Source: Bacteroidota bacterium (GTDB taxonomy: Bacteria > Bacteroidota > Bacteroidia > AKYH767-A > OLB10). From it: DNA of 64,000 nucleotides. The translations under genes and the position numbers were made by a program. Each line of letters begins with the position of its first letter. Position 1 is the stretch's first letter. Below the pieces are notes generated by a model, which did not search any database, had not been told where the DNA came from, and saw only the letters and a program-made list of their open reading frames with translations. Positions 40,994 to 50,496 of this stretch are shown in pieces. The stretch covers positions 1-64,000 of the forward strand of contig JADJMG010000007.1 of NCBI GenBank assembly GCA_016709725.1, written 5' to 3'.

Positions 40994-42084
40994 TTAGATA
41001 GATAAATATATATTTTTAATTTTAGATGACATCATCTGCATGGAAAATTGTGCAGCATATGTTTTCCTTGCATTTAATTTTGTCTCGGTCTCTAGCGTTG
41101 GATCTGGAATCATTGTTGAAATTAATTCGCCTAATTCCCTTTCATTTTTTAGTACAGAAAATGGTTCTAGTGGCTTTACTATTTCTGTCACTCCACCACC
41201 ATCTTCGAAAACGAGAACTTGTTTTCCCTGTTGATAGGCTTCAATGGCAACCAATCCTAATGCTTCTCCTTGACTGGGTATCACACAAAGATTTGATTCT
41301 TGAATCAGTTGAAGTGAATTGCCTTGGCCAACGAAGTTAACTTTGTCAGTGATTTTTAAATCGCGAACTAGATTTTTTAATGGCATTTCCTCTGGACCTG
41401 TACCCATAATGATCAATCTGAAATTCGAATTTGGTATCGTTGAAATAGCACTTATTAAACGGTCAAATCGTTTTACTTGAGCTAATCGACCGATAGCAAC
41501 TATTAAATATTCTTTTTCAGATTTTCGAAATTGATGGGCTGATGTCGTAGAACTCAAGTTTAATGGGACACCGTTGTAGATAACTTCTTTCTTAGTTCGA
41601 GATAATCCAAAACGATGAATGGATTCGCACTTGGTAAATTCTGAATTGAATGTGATGGCATCAATTCTTTTATTCAAGAACTGCTTTTGCATCCATGCAA
41701 CAATGATATCATTCAATTTCTTTTTCCTTCCGATACCAAAATTTCCATGCTCCGTGTAAACTAATTTTTTGCCAATTTGCTTTGCTGCAAACCCTAAAAC
41801 TGGATTGTAAGAATGAAAATGGAGGACATCAAATTTTGCCATTAACATTTTAACTTCTTTGTATGCAGAATTAGAAATTTGTAACGCTCCTTTAAATTGA
41901 CCTGGGAATATTGAAATTCCTTTTTTTTCAAATGCTTCAAATAATGCCGATTTACCCTTCGCACAAAAACACTTACTTGCAAATCACGGTCTTTTTGTTG
42001 TTCCTCGCAAAGATGTAAAACAACTTTACTAATACCACCCATTTCGGTCGACCAAATTATATGGAGTATTTTGAGAGGAAGCAT
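40994..42084 (-). pseudogene. Glycosyltransferase, GT4 type (single frameshift)
   Basis: GT-B glycosyltransferase of about 363 residues. It begins MLPLKILHIIWSTEMGGISK with the donor-side glycine loop. After the break it continues KGKSALFEAFEKKGISIFPG, then FDVLHFHSYNPVLGFAAKQI and VYTEHGNFGIG. The C-terminal part has YLIVAIGRLAQVKRFDRLIS, IMGTGPEEMPL and SNLCVIPSQGEALGLVAIEA. One indel near 41966 changes the frame; the rest is intact. It is nine bases after the methyltransferase gene and three before asnB, so it belongs to the same transcript. Confidence 0.87.
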
Positions 42085-42092
42085 TCGCGTTT

Positions 42093-42812
42093 TTACGTAG
42101 ATTTTTGGGCAATAGATACATATCCAATAGGACCATAGCGAAATCTTTTAAAGATTGATTTTACGAGTGGAAGATTGGATAAAAACAAGTAAATTAATTG
42201 AGGTGATACCACTAAAATAAACAAAATAGGATTATAAACTGAATAAATAGCCTTTAAATGCAACATTTTTGAGAGTGCATTGAAAAATTTTAGAGTGGGC
42301 TTTATACTTAAAGTGACAATGGTTGCAAATAAATCGCCCACTTCATCTATAGAATGAACTGCAAGTCCCGATTTTTGAATTCGATAGATCAATCCTTGCC
42401 TTGTATACCGATAGTGGTCGTATGTACCATCAACGATAGGAACAACAAATGGACTCGTTATCACCAATACTCCACCTTTTTTTAATAATCGTTTCACCTC
42501 TGTAAAAAATAAATCGGGTTCTGGAAGATCATGTAACACTTCAGTACACAAAATCACATCTACACTTTCATCGGGCAATGGTACTTCTGTCGCACTACAG
42601 TAAATATCAATTTCTTTTTTTGGAAATGGTGAATCCGCTAAGTCAGCACCTATTGTTTTTGAGAAAAAAGGTTGGTAAATTGAAAAATAAGGTCGTGGAC
42701 CACATCCTAAATCCAATAAACACTCTTTTTGCCCAAGGTTTTCAAAAAATACTTTTAATTGCTTGGCGCGAATAGTATTCTCAATGATTGCGCCTGGATT
42801 TGTCCACCTCAT
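42093..42812 (-). CDS. Class I SAM-dependent methyltransferase
   Basis: A 239-residue methyltransferase. Motif I is CLLDLGCGPRPYFSIYQPFF. The acidic residue of motif II is in KTIGADLADSPFPKK. A later motif is VDVILCTEVLHDLPEPDLFF, followed by VKRLLKKGGVLVITSPFVV. These are features of the Methyltransf_11 type. The hydrophobic C-terminal half (residues about 175-225) could associate with the membrane. It probably methylates a sugar or lipid-linked intermediate. It is one base from the preceding nucleotidyltransferase-like gene. Confidence 0.87.
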   Translation of the reverse strand: MRWTNPGAIIENTIRAKQLKVFFENLGQKECLLDLGCGPRPYFSIYQPFFSKTIGADLADSPFPKKEIDIYCSATEVPLPDESVDVILCTEVLHDLPEPDLFFTEVKRLLKKGGVLVITSPFVVPIVDGTYDHYRYTRQGLIYRIQKSGLAVHSIDEVGDLFATIVTLSIKPTLKFFNALSKMLHLKAIYSVYNPILFILVVSPQLIYLFLSNLPLVKSIFKRFRYGPIGYVSIAQKST

Positions 42813-42813
42813 G

Positions 42814-43790
42814 TTAGATAAGTTTAGCTGTAATGCTTGTGGTTATCGTCATAAAATTAGGCAAATATTGGCGGTTATACTCTTTCATGCGAACTAAAAA
42901 TTCAAATCGCTCCTTTACAATGGGCGCTGCTTGATGGGTGAGTGGACATGAGACTGTAAATTGATTGAATCGATGTTGCAGTTTAACATAGGATCTCCCT
43001 GCGAAACTTAGAAATGTAGGGAGTAAAATCCCATTTCTTTTGAAGTTTACACTGGAGTCATTTTTCAAAGTCATATTTTTTGAAATCGGTAAAACATCTC
43101 TTGAAGGTAAATACATAGGATGTTTTAATAACACCTTATGAACATATTGATCATAGAGTTTTTCGAAGGAGAAAAACCATTCCGTTAATTTTTCTTCAGA
43201 GGGAATTGCTTCAAACCAATTACGAATTATTTCTTTTAGATCCATCAAATGAGGATGCAGTATGCTTTGATAATCATTTAAATATTCGAGATCGTATAAA
43301 ATACCCTTCATGTGTTGCAGTAGCGCACGAAGCTTTACAATTTGATATTCTTTTGAACTTTTATGTCGATGAAATTAGCTATTAGAAATTCAACAGCAGT
43401 TTGGATTTTTAAAATCGTTTCTTCTTCAAGGCTGCGTTTGCGTTCTTCTTTAGATGGATTTTCACCCCAGACTAAATGATGTTCACTCCAAAGTGTATAG
43501 TATTCATTATCAGAATATTGATGGTCTGATATTGCCATGATTCCATGTGTGAATAGGCTTTTGTGAATCTCTGGTAAGTTCTCTAGTCCAGTAGCTTGGC
43601 ATACATTCCCTTCTCTAAAAACGAATAATAGATCAATATCTGATATTCCAGGAGTAGTTATATTTCCGAACTGAACGATTGATTTTAAGCCGGGTAGATG
43701 CTTATTTCGATCGATTATTCCCAGTACAGCTTCGTCGTATAAACTTCGAGCAGTTGGTTGAGGATGATCGATAAATCGCATATTAGGCAT
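42814..43790 (-). pseudogene. Nucleotidyltransferase-fold protein A (single frameshift)
   Basis: A protein of about 325 residues that I read as one gene broken near 43350. The first part ends KVQKNIKL* while the other frame reads SKEYQIVKLRALLQHMKGIL through the gap. Its N-terminal domain carries VQFGNITTPGISDIDLLFVF, a polymerase-beta-type motif (residues about 40-58) with Asn in place of the usual Ser and the metal pair at D51 and D53. The C-terminal part is helical (YDLEYLNDYQSILHP) and unlike known families I recall. It overlaps the propeller gene by eight bases. It could transfer a nucleotide to a sugar or sense one; no function is assigned. Confidence 0.7.
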
Positions 43791-45291
43791 TCTGTTTTTT
43801 ACGGAATTTTTGGAAAAAGTTTCGAAAGCTGAAAATATCTCTTTTTCCGTCTACTAATGTACGTTTTCCCAGAGATGAAAGCGTATGACATCCTTTGCTG
43901 TAGTTTCCTTGTAGATGAGCAGGATGAATACGATTGACTTCGGTCTCGGAAAAATTATCTTCGTCGAGTAAATCGATGCGATGTATCACTATTTCACCGC
44001 CGTAAGTTCGACTGCTATCCTGTGATGGTCGATATAGTTTTCCCTCATGTGAGAATATTTTGCCGCCACATCGTGCAGATGAAATGTCGGTCTTGACTGG
44101 GTTTTTTTGATGTGGACGATAGGGTCCAGTTATTGAATCCGAAATAAAAATAGAGAGTCGAACATCTGCACCTTTGTTGCTTGCATCCGTACAAAATAAA
44201 TACCACTTATTATCTTTTAAAATTAAACTAGGATCCACTGCTTTAAAATTTGATAAGATTTCTACAGGATGCTCAAGTTGATAAGTGATGGGATGAATTT
44301 GAAAAATTTCTAATTTATGGGATGCGCTTTGTTCGGGTAAACAATACCATCTTCCTTCATAAAATAAAGTATAAGGATAACTTAAATGTATAGGTAATTC
44401 TAATTGAGTCTTTATTTCTTCTGTGTTTTTTTTCGAACTAATCTTTCCTTTATCGTTGATGTAATTTTCAAAAAGTAAAATGTGGTTTCCATCGATTTCA
44501 CATCCAAAGGGATCAGCAATGAATTGAGATTCCGTAGTTTCTTCAATCCATTTAACCTCCCAAATTTTATCTTTCTGTAAGGCTACTTCTTCGATGGGAG
44601 CATCAATAATTCCAATATTCCATTTGTCAAAATAAAATAGTTGGCGAATGCGATGTTTGAATTTATTTTGATTCAATCGACGCTTTAATAAATGTAATTT
44701 AGCAGGATTAATAGATTTAGGAGTAGATTCATTCTCAATTAAGTTTCCACTTTGATTTTTCAAATAACGATTTAAACCATCGGCCAGTAACTGAATATTT
44801 CCAAGGAAAATAAGTTCTAATGCTTTTTTATAATCATAATTCAGCAGTTTAAATGAGCCTTTGGTTAGTTGGTAATGAGCGTTTTTCTTGTCTCTGATTG
44901 TCACTGAAAATGAACATGTATTTTGTTGCTGAATTATTCCGTCAATGATGGCTGGACTATACTGCATGTACAGTTGGCTAAAAAAGTCTGATCTGATTTC
45001 TGGAATATTTTGTAATTGATCATCTAAAATGTGCTGCCCACTTAAGTTTAAGAGAAGAGTTATGTTAAAGTCCCCTCTGGAAATTCCTGAATTTAGTACC
45101 GGTATTTTTCCCGTATATTGAGCTGGAAACTGCCGAAAAGGGAAGGGGATTCCCATTTCAATTTCAGGGGATGAAGGCGTGAAATAAAGTAAGAAGGAGT
45201 GATTGGAAAAGGAATGGATGAGCTGCTGGAGATCATCGAGGAAGTCGGTCCGACTTCTTTCATTCAATAGAATTAGGATATGCTCGCTCAT
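43783..45291 (-). CDS. GIPC-transferase-like five-bladed propeller protein
   Basis: A 502-residue protein. The C-terminal half (about 215-490) matches the domain called 'glucosamine inositolphosphorylceramide transferase 1 N-terminal'. Its segments are FDKWNIGIIDAP, FIADPFGCEIDGNHILLFEN, YPYTLFYEGRWYCLPEQSAS, KAVDPSLILKDNKWYLFCTD, SDSITGPYRPHQKNPV and ARCGGKIFSHEGKLYRPSQD, then SSRTYGGEI. This is a GH43-like propeller that recurs in bacterial surface-glycan loci. The N-terminal 200 residues resemble a formyltransferase-like Rossmann part only weakly (ILILLNERSRTDFLDDLQ). The reaction is not established. It has its own -7-like box. Confidence 0.82.
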   Translation of the reverse strand: MSEHILILLNERSRTDFLDDLQQLIHSFSNHSFLLYFTPSSPEIEMGIPFPFRQFPAQYTGKIPVLNSGISRGDFNITLLLNLSGQHILDDQLQNIPEIRSDFFSQLYMQYSPAIIDGIIQQQNTCSFSVTIRDKKNAHYQLTKGSFKLLNYDYKKALELIFLGNIQLLADGLNRYLKNQSGNLIENESTPKSINPAKLHLLKRRLNQNKFKHRIRQLFYFDKWNIGIIDAPIEEVALQKDKIWEVKWIEETTESQFIADPFGCEIDGNHILLFENYINDKGKISSKKNTEEIKTQLELPIHLSYPYTLFYEGRWYCLPEQSASHKLEIFQIHPITYQLEHPVEILSNFKAVDPSLILKDNKWYLFCTDASNKGADVRLSIFISDSITGPYRPHQKNPVKTDISSARCGGKIFSHEGKLYRPSQDSSRTYGGEIVIHRIDLLDEDNFSETEVNRIHPAHLQGNYSKGCHTLSSLGKRTLVDGKRDIFSFRNFFQKFRKKQNA

Positions 45292-45302
45292 TTAGTCTAA
45301 AG

Positions 45303-45310
45303 CAAAAGTA
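45303..45310 (-). promoter_or_regulatory. Putative internal -7 box of the polysaccharide locus
   Basis: TACTTTTG on the minus strand fits TAnnTTTG and ends 11 bases before the ATG at 45291. It would drive the propeller gene and those after it. Confidence 0.42.
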
Positions 45311-45352
45311 ACTTTTAATGTAATATCGAGTAGAACATTGATTAGACTAATG

Positions 45353-45360
45353 TAAATTTG
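45353..45360 (+). promoter_or_regulatory. Putative -7 box of the sulfotransferase gene
   Basis: TAAATTTG fits TAnnTTTG and ends five bases before the ATG at 45366, which would give a leaderless or nearly leaderless transcript. Confidence 0.42.
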
Positions 45361-45365
45361 TGGCT

Positions 45366-46184
45366 ATGAAGGGGTTTTCAACAAAACTGAAACTGTGGGC
45401 TAAACTGAAGTCTAAGTCGATGGGGCATTTGTTAACAGCCGAACCCCATCCTGAGAAATGGGTTTTTATCGTGGGTTGCTATAATTCGGGCACTACTTTG
45501 CTGCATAATTTACTCGCATCACATCCCGATATTGGTAGTATGCCCAATGAAGGACAATTTTACAGTAGCCAACTTCCAAGGGGTGCCGATTTCGATCTTC
45601 CGCGTTTGTGGGCTTTAAAACCCGAACTCTTTTATTTAGATGAAAGTACTGTAACAAAGATTGATTCGAAAAAACTTAGACGTGAATGGGGGTATTTTTA
45701 TAATCATCCTAAGCGTAAAATTTTAATTGAAAAAACGATTCTCAATGCAGCAAGGACAAGATGGTTGCAAGCGAATTTTCCGAATGCTTATTTTATTTCA
45801 TTGTTCCGAAATGGATATGCCGTGAGCGAAGGTATCCACCGAAAGGAAAAGCATAGTATGGAGAAAGCAGCAACGCAATGGAGTGTATCTAACGAAATTT
45901 TATTAAACGATATACCTTATCTGAAAAATCATTTTCAAATCAAGTATGAAGATTTGGTTTTGGATCCAGTTGTAACGATGAAAAAAGTAACTGGTTTTTT
46001 AAGTATTGATGATATAAATGATTCTGTTTTTAGAAAAAGTTTTCAAATTCATAAAGTGAATGCTGAAATAAAAGATATGAATCAGGAATCCGTTGCTCGA
46101 CTTAATAATGCGCAAATAGAAATTATTAATCATATTGCAGGAAAAGTAATGGAAAGATTAAATTATCCCTTACTTAAAAGTTGA
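45366..46184 (+). CDS. PAPS-dependent sulfotransferase
   Basis: A 272-residue sulfotransferase, the only plus-strand gene inside the polysaccharide locus. The PAPS 5'-phosphosulfate loop is FIVGCYNSGTTLLHNLL at residues about 34-50. The 3'-phosphate site is FPNAYFISLFRNGYAVSEGI with the conserved Arg and Ser. IKYEDLVLDPVVTMKKV near the C-terminus is the usual last motif. It probably sulfates the polysaccharide or a lipid intermediate. The ATG at 45366 was chosen over a GTG at 45360, which overlaps the -7 box. It converges with nucleotidyltransferase-fold protein B, overlapping it by 15 bases at the 3' ends. Confidence 0.88.
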   Translation: MKGFSTKLKLWAKLKSKSMGHLLTAEPHPEKWVFIVGCYNSGTTLLHNLLASHPDIGSMPNEGQFYSSQLPRGADFDLPRLWALKPELFYLDESTVTKIDSKKLRREWGYFYNHPKRKILIEKTILNAARTRWLQANFPNAYFISLFRNGYAVSEGIHRKEKHSMEKAATQWSVSNEILLNDIPYLKNHFQIKYEDLVLDPVVTMKKVTGFLSIDDINDSVFRKSFQIHKVNAEIKDMNQESVARLNNAQIEIINHIAGKVMERLNYPLLKS

Positions 46185-47165
46185 AGCTGCTAAGAGCGAT
46201 TTGCAAAGTAAAGTTACTTCTTGTTTCCATTTTTCATCCAACTGAACTAAAATATTTTTTGACGTCTTAGGAGCTAAAAAGGATATCGGGAATCCCGCCT
46301 TTTTACTTCGATGAAAGACTTTTGTTTTAAAGTTTATGGGTGCTTGTGTCCAATTTAGTCGCACCTCACTCACCCAATCTAGAATCGTAGGATCAATCGA
46401 CGGAAAATCATTTTTTAGTTTGGAGAAGCTTTCTTTTTTTGAAATGGATTTTAAGTATTTTGCTTGCAAAAAAGCTGCAGGTAAAAGCATGATTTCACTT
46501 AGTAAATTCTTGAATATATACTGATTTTTTAGTGTGGATAATTGCGAAGCTTTGTGGATGATTGAGGTGCACAGGTTATGAAGTAGAATTTTGTATTGAT
46601 CTCGATCGCTTGAGATTCGAGCTTCTAATGTTATTTCTGTTGATGGGTAAATTGCTTTTCCATTTTGAATGAGATCTAATGGGAACAAATGATCCTTAAA
46701 GTCTCTTAATTCGTCTAACAGTAATATTGCCCATCCATGATGTTGAAGCGCATCTTGCTCAAAAAATAATAGTTCAGTTTTTTTTATGAGTTGATGAAGC
46801 TCAAACAAGTGTTTTGCGCTTTTAATTTCTCTTGGATCAATGATCAAGATACCATCAAAATCACTATATTCAATTTCGTTTCCATCGCCAATGCTTCCAT
46901 GCACAAGGGCAGCTTTTATTGCAGTTAAAGTTGATCCATGAAATTGTTGTTGAATGAGTCTAACAACGGTATTGTTTCCAGTGTAAACAGAAGGGGTCAC
47001 TTTTGAGTCGGTATCTACAGGTGACCCAGTTTTAGTACTTATTTTAGAAAATACTCCTTGAGCTATATGCGATGTATAGAATGGAAAAAGAAGTGAAAGT
47101 TTTCTGTCACGGGAGGTGACGTATCCTTTTTCTAAAAACAGTTTTAAATTTCTTTCCGCATTCAT
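46170..47165 (-). CDS. Nucleotidyltransferase-fold protein B
   Basis: A 331-residue protein with a polymerase-beta-like nucleotidyltransferase motif: LVHGSIGDGNEIEYSDFDGI at residues 88-107 gives the G-S pair (90-91) and the metal-binding Asp pair (102 and 104). The rest is helical, for example LLLDELRDFKDHLF and KNLLSEIMLLPAAFLQAKYL. It has no enzyme family that I recognise beyond the fold. Its role in the locus may be transfer of a nucleotide or a phosphate-linked group to a sugar. It overlaps the upstream glycosyltransferase gene by four bases, so it is part of the operon and not an insertion. Compare protein A at 42814-43790. Confidence 0.75.
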   Translation of the reverse strand: MNAERNLKLFLEKGYVTSRDRKLSLLFPFYTSHIAQGVFSKISTKTGSPVDTDSKVTPSVYTGNNTVVRLIQQQFHGSTLTAIKAALVHGSIGDGNEIEYSDFDGILIIDPREIKSAKHLFELHQLIKKTELLFFEQDALQHHGWAILLLDELRDFKDHLFPLDLIQNGKAIYPSTEITLEARISSDRDQYKILLHNLCTSIIHKASQLSTLKNQYIFKNLLSEIMLLPAAFLQAKYLKSISKKESFSKLKNDFPSIDPTILDWVSEVRLNWTQAPINFKTKVFHRSKKAGFPISFLAPKTSKNILVQLDEKWKQEVTLLCKSLLAASTFK

Positions 47166-48346
47166 TTTGGGAATTGCTTTAATAGTCGAGCTGCGACTTT
47201 CTTGAAAGTTATTTCTCTAACATCCTTAGCTGCCTGTTGCGCTTTTTGCAATGCTAATTCAGGACTCTCTATGATTTCTCTTATGCTTTTTGCTAAGGCT
47301 TGGCTATTTTCGGGTGTTGTAAATGTACAGTTGCTTTCAGTTAAAAGGTCTTGCGTCGCTGGATAATTTGGACTTACCATTGGATTTCCAGTTAACATGT
47401 ATTCACAAATCTTATTTGGAAAATTATAGCGCACATCATGTCCTTGCTTTGTATAATATGAAATTAAAACATCAGCGCTATATTGGTAGTATTTTATTTT
47501 TCTATAATCTGACAAGTATCCAGTAAAAAGAACATTTTTGAGTCCTAAGCCATTGCAATAGTCTTCCCAAAAAGCAACGGTTTTTGGCTTTCCACCTGTA
47601 AAAAGAAAAGTGTAGTTAGGTAGTTGCTGAGCGGCTTCTAAAATGTATTTTAATTCTTTATCATAGTTGATGCCGATTTTTCCAGTATAAACAATTAGTG
47701 GTGTTTTGATTTCAGTGAGTTTAACTACTTTTCGCGCTTCCTCTTTCGTAATGTACTCTAACGCTTGTGATTCTGTTATTGGGTTTAAGGTAAAACTTCC
47801 CTCTGCACTCTTTCTTTTTGATTTTTTTAAGATGGAATTTAGAATGGAGCTATTAGTGGCAAGTATATAGTCGGCTAATTGATAGATTCGCAAATGGTTT
47901 TTACTGATATTGAAATCGTGAGCCCAATGAATAAGAACTACGTTTTTAAATCGAGAAGGAAATATTTTTCTGAGTGTAAAATAGGGGCGAAGTAAGTGAG
48001 AACTTCTGCTAATTATGTAAGTTTGATTTTTATTTTTACGTTGTTTTAAAATCGTAAAGGTGGTTCGAATACCATGCCAGGCAACTTGTGCTAATTGCCA
48101 ACCTCCTTTTACGTCTTCCGTAAAATGAGTGGGACTATAGTGAATATTCAAATGACTTTTTAGCCCATAAGTGGCTGCTACTTCTTTCTTCGAAATATTA
48201 TCGGTGCGTTCAACATAGGGAACGATAAGATGAGTGTGACAATGGTTTTGAGCAAAGCCCTCTGTAAATCGAACATCGCTTAATTGATTTGTTCGAGGCC
48301 TTAGAATATCATAGGGCGATAAATAAATAATATAAGGTGTCGACAT
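47162..48346 (-). CDS. Glycosyltransferase, GT4 type
   Basis: A 394-residue GT-B enzyme. It begins MSTPYIIYLSPYDILRPRTN with the donor-proximal N-terminus. The C-terminal half has PLIVYTGKIGINYDKELKYI, YTFLFTGGKPKTVAFWEDYC, VLFTGYLSDYRKIKYYQYSA and NFPNKICEYMLTGNPMVSP, the last carrying the K-x-x-E-Y motif in place of the classical E-x7-E. It overlaps nucleotidyltransferase-fold protein B by four bases and follows the methyltransferase gene by three. The sugar is unknown. Confidence 0.87.
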   Translation of the reverse strand: MSTPYIIYLSPYDILRPRTNQLSDVRFTEGFAQNHCHTHLIVPYVERTDNISKKEVAATYGLKSHLNIHYSPTHFTEDVKGGWQLAQVAWHGIRTTFTILKQRKNKNQTYIISRSSHLLRPYFTLRKIFPSRFKNVVLIHWAHDFNISKNHLRIYQLADYILATNSSILNSILKKSKRKSAEGSFTLNPITESQALEYITKEEARKVVKLTEIKTPLIVYTGKIGINYDKELKYILEAAQQLPNYTFLFTGGKPKTVAFWEDYCNGLGLKNVLFTGYLSDYRKIKYYQYSADVLISYYTKQGHDVRYNFPNKICEYMLTGNPMVSPNYPATQDLLTESNCTFTTPENSQALAKSIREIIESPELALQKAQQAAKDVREITFKKVAARLLKQFPK

Positions 48347-48349
48347 TAT

Positions 48350-49093
48350 TTATTGTGCTATGGCACATCCTCCTTTGTTAAATTGCAATGCTTTGAATTT
48401 AGTATTTGCCACGTACTCAGCAAAAGCTTTGTTTTTATGTACGTCATCACTCAGCATCAATCCCCCTTTTCGGATGAAAGGAGATGAAGTTTCAAACTCA
48501 AACTTCATGTGCTCATAACTGTGATCACTGTCGTGGAAGAAAATATCAATTTTTTTAAGTTTGTTTAATAGCATAGGTAGGAGCTCTTGGGCATATCCAA
48601 GATGTAATTCCCACTGCGATTTTAATAGATCAGGCACCATCCAGCCCGTTTCAGGTTGGGTAAGTGTAAAGTTGTAATCGTTGTTAGTGTCATGATTTGG
48701 CAGATCGATGGAATACAATTTCCCTTTGCCGTTTTTGTGCATTGCGTTTAATATAATCCACGACGAAGAACCATGTGCAACACCTGTTTCGATCATAGCA
48801 TCGGGTTGTAAAACGCGAACACAACACCAAATCCATTTTCCAAAGGTTGTATTCAAGTTGTTCCCAACGACTACATCAAAAGTATTTTTATTGGGTGGGA
48901 TGAGTGTATGGGAAGTGATTTCGGATAAAGCATTTTTCCATGGACGCAAATCAATGTTAGATCCAAAAATATATTTTGCCGCATCAAGTATGATCGCTTC
49001 ATGTAAAGCATTTTTGTTTCCTAGGTAAAAGGAAAGCGCTGCAAATGGGTGTTTAAAGGCGACTGATTTTCTACTGGCTTCAAGGATACTCAT
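48350..49093 (-). CDS. CmcI-like/Methyltransf_24 class I methyltransferase
   Basis: A 247-residue SAM-dependent methyltransferase. Motif I is DAMIETGVAHGSSSWIILNA. The acidic motif II is KLYSIDLPNHDTNN. The following motif, IDIFFHDSDHSYEHMKFEFE, holds the Asp-His metal-site pattern of the CmcI/Methyltransf_24 group. FIRKGGLMLSDDVHKNKAFA follows. It is likely to act on a small hydroxylated substrate or a sugar. It is the first modifying enzyme after the flippase gene, with a gap of 35 bases. Confidence 0.85.
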   Translation of the reverse strand: MSILEASRKSVAFKHPFAALSFYLGNKNALHEAIILDAAKYIFGSNIDLRPWKNALSEITSHTLIPPNKNTFDVVVGNNLNTTFGKWIWCCVRVLQPDAMIETGVAHGSSSWIILNAMHKNGKGKLYSIDLPNHDTNNDYNFTLTQPETGWMVPDLLKSQWELHLGYAQELLPMLLNKLKKIDIFFHDSDHSYEHMKFEFETSSPFIRKGGLMLSDDVHKNKAFAEYVANTKFKALQFNKGGCAIAQ

Positions 49094-49128
49094 GTCAATG
49101 GATAATTATTTCGTATACGAAGTTTCTG

Positions 49129-50481
49129 CTATTTTGTTGGTGAAATGGATTTGTGATTGAGCTCATAATATCCAGCTTGTAAGAATCGAAATGTGATAAA
49201 CAAGTTAGCCGCTAGGAGACCTAGAGCAGCGCCCGACTCATTCCAACTTGGTATCAAGAGTATGCTTGTGATGCCTCCAATAATTATAGCGGAAAGATAA
49301 ACAAGAAATCTCTTTTTGATAAGCCCCATGCTTTGTATTAATGGAAGTGCCCAAAAGAAAACTGCTCCTTGAAGCGCACAAATTAGTAATATCATAAATG
49401 GTTCTGCAGCTGCAATAAACTCTTTTCCAAACAGGAAATCAATAATTATGTCTTTAAGAAAGAAGCAAATAATTAAAACAGCAAACGATGGAATTAGCAT
49501 GATGCCCGTTATCTTTTTGATCATCACCTTGATTTTAAGGTGATCTTTGGAGGCAATTAAATGCGAAAGCTGTGGAAAAATTGAACTGGCTAATGGATCT
49601 GTTAAAGTTAAAACAGAATAGGCTAATTTTTTGGCAGTTGCGTAAATACCAACTGCAGATGTAGTTCCCATATTTCCCAATAATAATACATCTCCTTGGT
49701 TCATGAAAACCTTTAATGAACTGCTAAGTGAATTTCCAAAGATATAAGTGAAGAATTCATTTTTGTGATAGTGTATTAGTTTTACTTTACTATCTAAATA
49801 GGGTTTGAGTTCAAAACTTAATTCTCGGTAAGCAGCGATATTACAAGTGATGCTATTGAGGATTCTGGCTGAAATAACTGCAGTGAAAAAGGCCTCTAGA
49901 TTTGCACCATAAATGAAAAGTGTACTAATGACAATGGTTGTCTCCAAGGTATCCATAATCATTTGAATGATGGAGTTGGTTTTGAATTTGTAAAATAATT
50001 TTAAACTGGCTTTGGAAATAGCATCAATAAAATTCAAACTATTTGCGATAGCAAAAGCAATGATATAAATAGTTAAATCAGGAGCTTTAATAAAAGTAGA
50101 GTAGGAGAATACAGTAATTAATCCAAGTACAAAAATGGATAGTATTGCTGAAATTGTACTGAGTCCCAAACTGAATTTGATGATGGCTACCACTTCATCC
50201 TTCCGATCTTCGCTTGCATAGATAGCCCCATATCGAATGAGTCCCATCGAAATATTTAACCGTAAAAATTCTTGAGTAGTAATGATAAAAGCGATCGCCA
50301 ACGCATAAGTCCCAAATAACTCTGCCCCTAAAATTCGCGTGATAGCAATGGTTTTTATAAATGCGAACAGTGCTCCCAGCGTATTGGCGACGGTAACCCA
50401 GCTACTATTTTTTAATAGATTTTTGGATTCTGGATCGAATCTTTTAAATAACTTTTTGAATGAATCGCTTAGGTTAGCCAT
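49129..50481 (-). CDS. Oligosaccharide flippase family protein (Wzx)
   Basis: A 450-residue MATE/MVF-type membrane protein with about 12-14 hydrophobic segments. The N-terminal part reads NSSWVTVANTLGALFAFIKT, then ILGAELFGTYALAIAFIITT, the typical Wzx start. DPLASSIFPQLSHLIASKDH and ILLICALQGAVFFWALPLIQ are further segments. It would flip the lipid-linked repeat unit to the periplasmic side for the Wzy-like polymerase. It follows the tyrosine kinase gene by 15 bases. No defect is seen. Confidence 0.9.
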   Translation of the reverse strand: MANLSDSFKKLFKRFDPESKNLLKNSSWVTVANTLGALFAFIKTIAITRILGAELFGTYALAIAFIITTQEFLRLNISMGLIRYGAIYASEDRKDEVVAIIKFSLGLSTISAILSIFVLGLITVFSYSTFIKAPDLTIYIIAFAIANSLNFIDAISKASLKLFYKFKTNSIIQMIMDTLETTIVISTLFIYGANLEAFFTAVISARILNSITCNIAAYRELSFELKPYLDSKVKLIHYHKNEFFTYIFGNSLSSSLKVFMNQGDVLLLGNMGTTSAVGIYATAKKLAYSVLTLTDPLASSIFPQLSHLIASKDHLKIKVMIKKITGIMLIPSFAVLIICFFLKDIIIDFLFGKEFIAAAEPFMILLICALQGAVFFWALPLIQSMGLIKKRFLVYLSAIIIGGITSILLIPSWNESGAALGLLAANLFITFRFLQAGYYELNHKSISPTK

Positions 50482-50496
50482 TAACGGCGTTGTCGT

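Noticed and set aside
42814..43311. Separate 165-residue hypothetical gene
   Set aside because: Its frame stays open upstream through YQIVKLRALLQHM into the end of the nucleotidyltransferase-like reading, so one frameshifted gene is more likely.
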